Below are positions 8,212 to 14,776 of a stretch of DNA of 14,776 nt, piece after piece. The stretch is from the NCBI GenBank assembly GCA_003339415.1, contig PDHQ01000591.1, forward strand, positions 1 through 14,776. Reading direction: 5' to 3'. The notes beneath the pieces were generated by a model, which saw nothing but the letters and a program-made list of their open reading frames with translations, did no database searches and was not told the DNA's origin. Source of the stretch: Ophiocordyceps camponoti-saundersi (nom. inval.). Taxonomy: Eukaryota; Ascomycota; Sordariomycetes; Hypocreales; Ophiocordycipitaceae. Numbering within the stretch: the stretch's first letter is position 1; each line of letters opens with the position of its first letter. The position numbers and the translations under genes were made by a program.

Positions 8212-8338
8212 GCCGTAGGCGCCCCCTGGGAGGGCCGCCGGAGGCAGGTTAGGGTTAGGGTTAGGCCTGCCGTAGGCACCCCCCGGGAGGGCGCCGAAGG
8301 CGGTTAGGGTTAGGGTTAGGGCTAAGGTTAGGGTTAGA
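8212..8338 (+). repeat. GC-rich block with interstitial TTAGGG telomere repeats
   Basis: Two copies of a 55-57 bp unit, each starting GCCGTAGGC with a G/C-rich half (CCCCCTGGGAGGG or CCCCCCGGGAGGG) and ending in TTAGGG repeats, lie head to tail at 8212 and 8269. A further short run GGTTAGGGTTAG closes the block. TTAGGG is the telomere repeat of most filamentous fungi. Both short arrays (8249-8265 and 8304-8338) read 5' to 3' on the plus strand, as at a right-hand chromosome end. The block keeps CA and TG and high GC, unlike everything around it. It marks an old or transposed chromosome end, or a telomere-repair insertion, inside subtelomeric DNA. Confidence 0.85.
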
Positions 8339-8639
8339 TATTATATATATTAATTTCCGGGTTCTAAATACTATCTTTTAGTATATGGAAAAAATAGGAT
8401 TATTAGTTTAGTTACTTAGTCTCTCTTTTAAAAAGAAAATAAATAAATATATTAAGTTATTACTTATTTTTCTTTTATATTTTTAATAATAGGATATATA
8501 TATAAAAAATATATAAACAATTTAACGATTATAATACTAGCTTTTATAATATATTTAGCGTAATATAATACTATTTATAGATTAATACTATATATTACTA
8601 TAGAAGGAAAGAGTATAATAGAGTTATAAGATACTCTAA
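8339..8639. other. AT-rich spacer without recognised features
   Basis: About 300 bp of very AT-rich sequence to the right of the telomere-like block. I see no frame, RNA gene or repeat shared with the rest of the window. Confidence 0.5.
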
Positions 8640-8659
8640 GCGAGCGTAGCAGATACTTA

Positions 8660-9224
8660 CCGGGCGTAACTTCCTAGGTAACCTATATCTTTAACTAATA
8701 TAAGGGGATCTCTCGCTACAAGGCGGTAAGCTAGACGGTAATTATCTATTAGGAAAACGACAGCAACTTAGTTTTATATATAAAGATAAGAGAAATAAGA
8801 GGAAGGAAGAAGGGAACCACTTAATTAAACCTTTAATATCTTAAAATAACTGCTTAAATTAGTAACTTATTATAAAAGGTCTAAGGTTTAAAAGAAGTTA
8901 TAATTCTATTTACTAGAGTTTTTGCCCTAAGTCCTCTCTAAGACTTAACTTACGTATTATAACTTTAAGATATCTACGAAGATAAGGTTAAGGTTAATTC
9001 TTGCTTAATTCCTTCCTCACTCGAGGGAAACTAACTATACTATATACCTCGTAATAGCCTATATCCTATCTTAATTACCTTTCTTCTTCTAATCCTCGGA
9101 AGCTCTTAAGAGAAGAAATATTTAATAAAAGTATTTAATTAGAAACTTATAAGCCCCTATTAGCTCCTAAGCTAAAGCTAACGCGTGGTTTTTTTCTTTA
9201 GCATATCTGCTACCGCCGCTAAAC
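8660..9224 (+). repeat. Dispersed repeat R, copy 2 (long form)
   Basis: This copy carries all R landmarks (CTCGAG at 9020-9025, CCTCGGAAGCTCTTAAG near 9093, ACCGCCGCTAAAC at 9211-9223). It also has an upstream extension shared with copy 4: GGATCTCTCGCTA, GGCGGTAAGCTAGACGGTAA and AAAGATAAGAGAAATAAG. It ends immediately before the decayed plus-strand coding remnant at 9240, which is why R may be the 5' flank of a duplicated gene. Confidence 0.7.
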
Positions 9225-9239
9225 TCTCTATATACGAAA

Positions 9240-11430
9240 TATCTTAATAATATAACGCTATATCTTCGTTTACGTTAGCAGTATAGTCGGCCTAATCTTC
9301 TTATACTTAAACTATTCTCTAATCGCTATATCTTACCGATAAGACCTAATATATATATGCTTAAACCTAATAAAGAAAATAATAGTTTAGTTACGGACGC
9401 TATATTATATTTCCGGTCGATATATACCTTAAACTTACTTCTAGTTACCTTATTAAGACCGATAGTGAAGAAGATTAGAAATATCAGCTTAACGAAGATA
9501 AGCTCCTCCGATTTCGGGCTTAATAGTATTAAAATAACTAGAAAAAAAAACACTACCCGCTAACTAGGCCTTAAATAACTCTTATAAGATTACGGGCGGA
9601 GGATAAACCTAGTTTAGGTCGTAAGACTATAGGCTTCTTTTAAGCTAAAGAGCCTGCTATATCTCCGAATACGACCTATTTCCTTACGCTCTATAAAATA
9701 ATCGCCTCCCTAAATAATAACCTAGCCGACGAAGTAGTAGTTAGTCCGCACTTAAAGACGCGTAGTAATTCTGCTCTCTTATAAGTTATAACTAATCGTA
9801 AAAAATATATTACTAACGGTAGCTTTAGCGAAATTCTTCCCTCCCCCCCCCTTTCGTCTTATATAATATCGACGAAATATATCTTAATACTTCTATCTTT
9901 ATCTTTCTAAATAAACCCGTTTTTAACGTTCCGATACTATTAACCCTAAACGCGTATAGTATATACTTAAGCGCCTCGATTATTAGTCCTAAACTATAAC
10001 CTTACCTTAAGATATATATTCCGACCTCTTAGCTAGACCCTTCGGCGCTTAAGAAGGCTCTCTCTAAGGATATACTACCCGGAATCGGAAAGTAATACCC
10101 GTCTATATTAAAGCACGACTATCGCCCTCTTTACTATAACTCTAGGCACGCCTAATATACTTTAAGAGTAGCTTACCGATATTATTTAACTATAAAGCTA
10201 GATCCTTTATCTTTTATACTCTCCTACCCGTAATACCGATTTATATCCTAATATTATTTTATTAAAGGTAACCGCCCTTCGAAATAACGGTTTATCTTAG
10301 GATTTTTAAACTAAGCGGCAAGGCCGCTTTAGAACCCTTATCGTTACGCCCTAATAGGATAACTTATAATCGTGAAAAGAGTAGGACTATCTTAATCCCC
10401 TTAATATCCCTAGACGTGTTACGCGTATAAGACTATTATTCTTTTTAATAAACTATATATTAACTCCCGTTTATATACGAGTTTTTTAATAAAGCTATAC
10501 CCTTTTTAATAAAAAAAAATATATCCGAAGTCTATTTAAACTTTTCCCGTATTCCTATATATAAGTTATATATTACCCTTCTAATAATATCTTACCTTAA
10601 TAATTAACTATTTTTTAGCGTTCTATATTTTCCGACGAGTTTTTCGATTCTCTTCTCTTTCTTTAAGATAAAAAAAAAGTAAGAGTCCTCCCCTATATTA
10701 TCTCCGCTCTTTATAATATAAAGATCTATAAATATTCTAATCCTATTTTATATTTTCCCCTACTACGCATATATTGTCTATTACGCCCGTAGGCATAGCT
10801 AAAAATCGTAAACCTTCTCCTACTCCCCCGAACTTAAGTGACCTAATCGACTTAATATCTTACGCCTTTTTACCCTCCCCTTATAACGCGACGGATATAT
10901 CCTATACCTCTCCTCTCTCGCTTTTTGCCCCGATACTTATAAAGCTCCGCGAGAAGTATAATATTAAAGAGGCCGTATCGTCTGCTATTCTTGCCGCTAT
11001 CGATAACGCTATTCTACCCTTTACTAAAGGAAGCGGAGATATATATACTAGTCTCCTCGCCTATATTATTAGGGATATACTATATTACGTTAGATACGAT
11101 CGCGCGCGGCACGTTAATAACCTCTATAATAAATAATAAGATTATAGGTCTATAACGAATCCGCCTCGCCGCTTATCTCCTCCTAACGTTAAATCTTCTC
11201 TAACGGCCCCCCCTACCCGTACTATCAAGCTAACGGCCCGGAACTTAGCATAGTTTATTAATATAATATCCGTCCTATTACGCTTATAATATCGACCTTA
11301 TTTTGTCCTTCCTCTCTCTTTCTACTTATTATCTTACCTTACGTAATATATTTCTTTTCTATTAAGCGCCTCCTACCCCTCGCTATTGCTATTAGTTACT
11401 ATAATTCTTATCTTTAATATATATATATTA
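9240..11430 (+). pseudogene. Decayed coding remnant of unknown function with two frameshifts
   Basis: I do not recognise the product. A protein-like reading can be followed for about 700 codons by changing frame twice. Frame one includes ATG 9357 (LKPNKENNSLVTDAI onwards) to about 9540. After the A-run at 9542-9550 the next frame reads RAEDKPSLGRKTIGFF, then LADEVVVSPHLKTRS. After the C-run at 9843-9851 a third frame continues through a Tyr/Pro/Lys-rich part to the open stretch at 10774-11136, which contains LREKYNIKEAVSSAI, LPFTKGSGDIYTSLLAY and RARHVNNLYNK. It then reaches a basic, Pro-rich tail (NPPRRLSPPNVKSS, APPTRTIK) near 11240. Stops along the path are TAA or TAG, as expected of RIP. 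The first third is Lys/Asn/Ser-rich, and the 10900-11130 part looks like a folded helical domain. An open frame on the minus strand at 9326-9553 is a shadow. A retrotransposon ORF1 or a subtelomeric gene family member are both possible. Confidence 0.45.
10774..11136 (+). pseudogene. Best preserved segment of the 9240-11430 remnant
   Basis: This is 120 codons without a stop, the longest uninterrupted frame in the window. It has no ATG at its left edge (TTG at 10774); upstream codons in the same frame continue with a few TAA. The translation goes from a Pro/Lys-rich lead (NRKPSPTPPNLSDLIDL) to a helical-looking region with alternating charged and hydrophobic residues (LREKYNIKEAVSSAILAAID). It ends in two TAA codons that could have been CAA. 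Amino-acid composition and the absence of stops support this as the coding strand. Confidence 0.45.
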
Positions 11431-11488
11431 TAGAAAAAAAATGCTAAATTATATAAGTAATATCCTACCCTATATATACTATTAAAAT

Positions 11489-11655
11489 ATCCTATCTTAA
11501 CTACTTTTATAGCCTAATCCTTAGAAGCCCTCGCGAGAAGAGAGCCGTTAAGCGACTATTTAAATAAACCCTATATTAGCCTCTATAGCTCCCTAGGTAA
11601 GGGTAACGCTAATTTTTTTTTTCCTTAGGCATTTTAGCCATCGCCGCTAAACTAT
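11489..11655 (+). repeat. Dispersed repeat R, partial copy (right half)
   Basis: It matches the right part of R: ATCCTATCTTAACTAC, then a CCTTAGAAGCCCTCG segment corresponding to CCTCGGAAGCTCTTAG, a TATA-like CCCTATATTAGCC, TCCCTAGGTAAG, and an end ATCGCCGCTAAACTA (about 11640). The left half with the CTCGAG motif is missing. It lies directly after the coding remnant that ends near 11430. Confidence 0.6.
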
Positions 11656-11863
11656 TACTATAGTAATCTTAATCCTACCGTTATATATATAATAAGGAAA
11701 GAGTATTAAGAAATAAGGAAAGAAAATAATAGAGGATTATAGAGCTATTATAGCTATTATATATAGAATAGATAAAGGGGAAAGAATAAGCAAAAAAATA
11801 AAGGGAAAGCGAATAATCGTTAAGCTATGCCTTATAAGCTATCTATAACAAATTATATATCTC
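11656..11863. other. AT-rich spacer
   Basis: About 200 bp of A/G-rich sequence on the plus strand (for example GAATAAGCAAAAAAATAAAG), just downstream of the minus-strand pseudogene that ends at 11864. It could contain that gene's 3' untranslated region. I see no terminator or other specific signal. Confidence 0.4.
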
Positions 11864-12688
11864 TTATTTCCGTCCTCTTAGATACGGGGGCACGTATCCG
11901 GGAGCTAAATAAGCCGGAATCTTAGTCTTTACGGATTTAGTAGGTATCGTTTTTAAGACCCCCGGAGTCTAGGCCTTAGGCCTTTCTAGTTTATATTTCT
12001 CCCTTAGGACCGCGGCTTTATTCCTTACGACTATCGACCTCCTACCCGGTTTAGAAGGTCTTATTATTATAACTCCGGGGGTCTTCGCCTTAAACCTGCC
12101 GACTAGGTTCTTCCTTATTATAATAGCGGTTTTTTCCTCTACGACTGCCGACTTACCGTTTAGTTCGGAAGATTTCCTTTCTTTAACTACTAGAGTCTCG
12201 GCCTTACGAGTATTAACTAGGATCTTCGTAATTTACGTCGCGGGTTCGTCCTTTACGACTCCGGACTCTTCCTCTATATTAGAACGTATAGTATTTATAG
12301 CCGCCGTAGTCTCCGGCTTAGGCGTGCCGACCTTATTCTTCGTAATTATAATCCCGCCTTCGTTCTTCTTAACTACGGACTTATCCTCTAGTTTAGAACG
12401 TATAGTTTTTATAACCGCCGTCGTCTCCGGCTTAGGCGTATCTACCTCGTTCTTCGTAGCTATTATCGCGATTTCGTTCTTTTCGACTCCGGTCTTCTCC
12501 TCTATTAGTATCGTCGCCGTATCCTCCCCTCGTAAATTGTCTACGGCTCTATCTTCTGCCCTACGCTAGTTAGTAAGTATCGTCTCTGCCGTTATTATCT
12601 TTAAGGCTCGTAAGCGATAGTCTCGAATTTCTACTATATAATAATTATTATAAGAGGGCTTTTACTATAGAAGGCAGCGAATAAGCAT
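11864..12688 (-). pseudogene. RIP-mutated gene for a Lys/Glu-rich protein with 38-residue tandem repeats
   Basis: On the minus strand a single frame of 274 codons runs from ATG at 12688 (MLIRCLL) to TAA at 11864-11866. It has about five internal stops, all TAA or TAG, in places where Gln is likely. The mid part is built of repeats of 38 residues: the best two contain TPKPETTA and TIRS, with a following charged segment and IITK/ITK. Weaker units follow (VGRFKAKTPGV, ERPKA...TPGV). The C-terminus is LAPGYVPPYLRGRK; PGYVPPHLR-like tails occur in several fungal proteins, including unrelated RNA-binding ones, so this is not diagnostic. There is no signal peptide or membrane segment. The plus-strand open frame at 12324-12569 is antisense to the repeats and is a shadow. 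Function unknown; a low-complexity, probably disordered protein. Confidence 0.6.
12110..12540 (-). repeat. 114-bp tandem repeat inside the mutated gene
   Basis: CTTCGTA recurs at 12224, 12338 and 12452, exactly 114 bp apart (38 codons). Other shared blocks are TTAGAACGTATAGT and GTCTCCGGCTTAGGCGT. The units at 12224 and 12338 are closest; the one at 12452 is partial, and a degenerate unit begins near 12110. Because the period is a multiple of three and most differences keep the frame, the array grew while the gene was coding. Confidence 0.85.
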
Positions 12689-12689
12689 A

Positions 12690-13139
12690 ATATAGTTAGT
12701 AAGTATAATAATAAAGAATCTAAGCTACGCTATCTAGCTACTTAAGCTACTAGCTCGGTCACGTAAGTGCCGAGAACCTAGATATCTAGCGCGAGCTATA
12801 ATTTAAAATCTTATATATTATTAAGTATAACTATATAACTCGTTACTTCTCGGTTTATAGTTAAAATTGTCCGATACCTCCTAATACTATATATACCTAA
12901 TCTAATTCCGATTTATAATTTTAGACCTCCTATTTAGACGACTTTAACTCGTTTTCTATAAACTTTATTTATAGTCTTTCACCTACTCTTTCTCTAACCC
13001 CTATATTCCGTACCTTAAAGCTATTAATCTTAAGTTCTAAGATATGCTTAGTATCTAAGTAAATAATTATTATTGCTACTTAAAATATTTATTTATTATA
13101 TAACTATATATTATCTTATACTATATAAAAGAAATACTA
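12690..13139. other. AT-rich region upstream of the minus-strand pseudogene
   Basis: About 450 bp upstream of the ATG at 12688. It should contain that gene's promoter, but I see no clear TATA box or CT tract on the minus strand. The only structured element is the hairpin at 12754-12774. Nothing else is recognised. Confidence 0.4.
12754..12774. repeat. Short hairpin CTCGG...CCGAG
   Basis: CTCGG, a T, CAC, a short loop GTAA and then GTG followed directly by CCGAG form an inverted repeat of about 8 bp per arm with one bulged base. It is GC-rich and keeps CA and TG in an otherwise AT-rich stretch. Its function is unknown. Confidence 0.45.
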
Positions 13140-13585
13140 TATTTATAGCTAAAGATAAGAGAAATAAGATAATAGAAGATATAAACCGCTATATTAAACT
13201 CTTAGTATTCTAAAATAATTGCTTAAATTAGTAGCTTCTAGCGAAAAGGGGTAAGGTTTAAAATAATATTATAATTCCGTTTAGTAGAGTTTTTACCCTA
13301 AGTCTTCTCTAAGACTTAACTTACGATTTACGACTTTTATAATATCTATAAAGATAAGGTTAAGGGCTAAATTTTATTTAATTCCTTCCTCTCTCGAGGG
13401 AAACTAATATACGCTATATACCTAGGTATAGCCCCTATCCTATCCTAATCACCTTCCATTTCCTAATCCCTAAAAGCCCTTAGGGGAAAAAAAAAAAAAG
13501 AGTTTAAAGAAGTATTTAATTAAACCCTATATAAACCTCTTATACTTCCCTAGCTAGGACTAATACGTTTTTTTATCGTAAACTC
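13140..13585 (+). repeat. Dispersed repeat R, copy 3
   Basis: Carries AAAGATAAGAGAAATAAG at its left end, GTAAGGTTTAAAATAATATT, TTCCGTTTAGTAGAG, CTCGAG at 13393-13398, a CCCTATATAAACC TATA-like segment near 13530, and a diverged right end. It is heavily TA-rich and has a 13-base A run near 13487. Confidence 0.7.
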
Positions 13586-13659
13586 GGTAATATTATTATA
13601 GTCGTTAGGGTTAAACTATATATTATCGTATATTATAACCTTTTATATTAGACTAACTA

Positions 13660-14065
13660 TTTTAGTACGGGAGGTCTATTACCGTAATTTTTAACTAAGT
13701 TAAGGCGGAATCTCTAGCTATATCCTCTAGGCGGGTAAGACCGTAAGCTAGATAGTAAATTTCTATAAATAAGGTTATTAAAAGTTAAGTTTCTATATAA
13801 TAATAAGAGAAATTATAGGAATAATATTAGGAATAATTTAATTAAGTTCTTAAAGTCTTATAGTAAACGTTTAATATAGTAATCCGCTATATAAAGGGTA
13901 AGGTTTAAGGTAAAGCTATAATTCCGTCCGCTAGAGTTTTTGCTATAAGTTTACCTAAGGCTTAATTTATAATATATAATTTCGATAATATATCTAAAGA
14001 AGAGCTCCAGGGCTAATTACTTGCCCGATTTCTTCCTTACTCGAGGGAAACTAAATTACTCTATA
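13660..14065 (+). repeat. Dispersed repeat R, copy 4 (left part)
   Basis: It matches the long upstream extension of copy 2 (GGAATCTCTAGCTA, GTAAGCTAGATAGTAA) and the R core (GTAAGGTTTAAGGTAAAG, TTCCGTCCGCTAGAG, CTCGAG at 14040-14045). It breaks off soon after GGGAAACTAAATTA, where copy 5 begins. The right half is missing, as if copy 5 was inserted or recombined there. Confidence 0.65.
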
Positions 14066-14084
14066 TATTTTAAAAAAACTATTT

Positions 14085-14498
14085 AATTAAGTATAAAAAA
14101 AAAAACTTTAAAATAAGTATTTAAATTAGTAATCTATAGTATAAAGGTGTAGGATTTATAACGAAGTTATAATTCCATTTTTCTAAAGTCTTTGCTATAA
14201 GTCCTCTTTAAGACTTAACTTACTATATATTACCTTTAAGATAGCTATAAAGATAAGGTTAGGGGCTAATTATTCCTTAATTTCTTCCTCTTTTTAAGGG
14301 AAACTAATCTATGCTATATCTTCCTAATAGCCTCTATCCTATCTTAACCCTTTTTATATCTTAGTCCTCGGAGGCTCTTAGGGGGGCGGAGGCGTTAAGA
14401 TACTATTTAATCTAACCTTATATAAGCTCCTAAGAGCTCCCTAGCTAATGTTAACGCGTATTTTATCTCTTCTATATATCGGCCACCGCCGCAAACTA
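14085..14498 (+). repeat. Dispersed repeat R, copy 5
   Basis: A full-core copy: TATAATTCCATTTTTCTAAAG, TCCTCTTTAAGACTTAAC, GGGAAACTAATCTATG (the CTCGAG motif is changed here to TTTTTAAG), CCTCGGAGGCTCTTAG, CCTTATATAAGCTCC (TATA-like, about 14417) and GGCCACCGCCGCAAACTAG at the right end. The right end keeps CA dinucleotides. Confidence 0.7.
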
Positions 14499-14515
14499 GT
14501 TTATAATAGTCGCCT

Positions 14516-14680
14516 TCCTATCCTAACCGCTTTTTATATTAATCCCTAGAAAGTTTTATAAACGAAAAAAAAAAAAAATAGTTTAGGGATTTCACTAAGC
14601 GCTATATAAGTCCCTAAGAGGCGCCTATCCTAAACTCGTATACGTTTTCTTTAAGTATAAGTATAACTATTACCGCTCTA
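14516..14680 (+). repeat. Dispersed repeat R, partial copy (right half)
   Basis: It begins with CCTATCCTAACCGC, followed by a CCCTAGAAAGTTTTAT segment, a 14-base A run, GCGCTATATAAGTCCC (TATA-like) and ACTATTACCGCTC at the end. This corresponds to the right half of R and directly follows copy 5, giving a local tandem arrangement. Confidence 0.55.
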
Positions 14681-14776
14681 ATATATATATTCTCTTATAT
14701 ATATATATATTTACTCTTTTTTTATATAATCTATCCTTATATATATATATATACTTATGCTTTTTTTTTTAATTTT
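14681..14776. repeat. AT-rich simple sequence at the window end
   Basis: Long TA-alternating runs and a T run near 14761-14770. No coding or structured feature is seen. Confidence 0.7.

Noticed and set aside
9326..9553. Minus-strand open frame of 75 codons rich in hydrophobic residues, resembling a membrane protein
   Set aside because: The hydrophobicity comes from the complement of Lys/Asn-rich plus-strand codons; the plus strand gives a more protein-like sequence that continues beyond it.
9990..10300. Possible zinc knuckle (retrotransposon ORF1 type) in the decayed plus-strand remnant
   Set aside because: Tyr codons that might once have been Cys are present, but the spacing does not match CCHC knuckles without ad hoc changes.
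12324..12569. Plus-strand open frame of 81 codons, Ser/Val-rich, like a secreted repeat protein
   Set aside because: It is antisense to the 274-codon minus-strand frame that has an ATG, a longer extent and a coherent repeat structure.
1..14776. tRNA, rRNA, CRISPR array or bacterial operon
   Set aside because: No cloverleaf, rRNA-like stretch or regularly spaced repeat was seen; introns, TTAGGG repeats and RIP indicate a fungal nuclear region.

Overview
The window looks like subtelomeric or otherwise silent DNA from a filamentous ascomycete (Pezizomycotina). Three things point there: very high AT with a striking shortage of CA and TG dinucleotides while CG is kept; decayed reading frames whose internal stops are almost all TAA or TAG where CAA, CAG or TGG would be expected; and TTAGGG telomere repeats inside the sequence. 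The first two are the signature of repeat-induced point mutation (RIP), in which C changes to T, preferentially at CpA. I see no intact gene. The open frames that remain are mostly short leftovers of mutated genes or their antisense shadows.

Layout. 1-1240: AT-rich sequence that may hold the 5' internal part (leader and possible gag) of one Copia-type LTR retrotransposon, read on the minus strand. 1100-4660: a second, clearer Copia copy on the minus strand. It has an LTR-like direct repeat at each end (about 1100-1675 and 4085-4662) and a reverse transcriptase/RNase H reading frame between them (about 4003 to 1878), but no room for gag, protease and the integrase core. 4735-7550: a tandem duplication with a unit of about 1.45 kb. 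Each unit carries an upstream region, a CT-rich tract and a mutated two-exon gene on the plus strand, with a Cys pattern like DUF3716. 7780-9225: copies of a dispersed repeat, called R here, flanking a short GC-rich block at 8212-8338 with TTAGGG arrays. 9240-11430: a decayed plus-strand protein-coding remnant of unknown function with two apparent frameshifts, each at a homopolymer. 11490-11655: a partial R copy. 11864-12688: a decayed minus-strand gene encoding a Lys/Glu-rich protein with 38-residue tandem repeats. 12690-13140: AT-rich sequence with nothing recognisable except one hairpin. 13140-14680: further full and partial R copies. The window ends in AT-rich simple sequence.

The genes do not form a pathway. 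The common theme is duplication followed by RIP: a retrotransposon, a tandem gene pair and a dispersed promoter-like repeat have all been mutated in the same way, and the telomere-like block is the least affected DNA. I found no evidence of a working, previously undescribed system. The most informative items are the mutated but still readable gene families and the unmutated interstitial telomere block.
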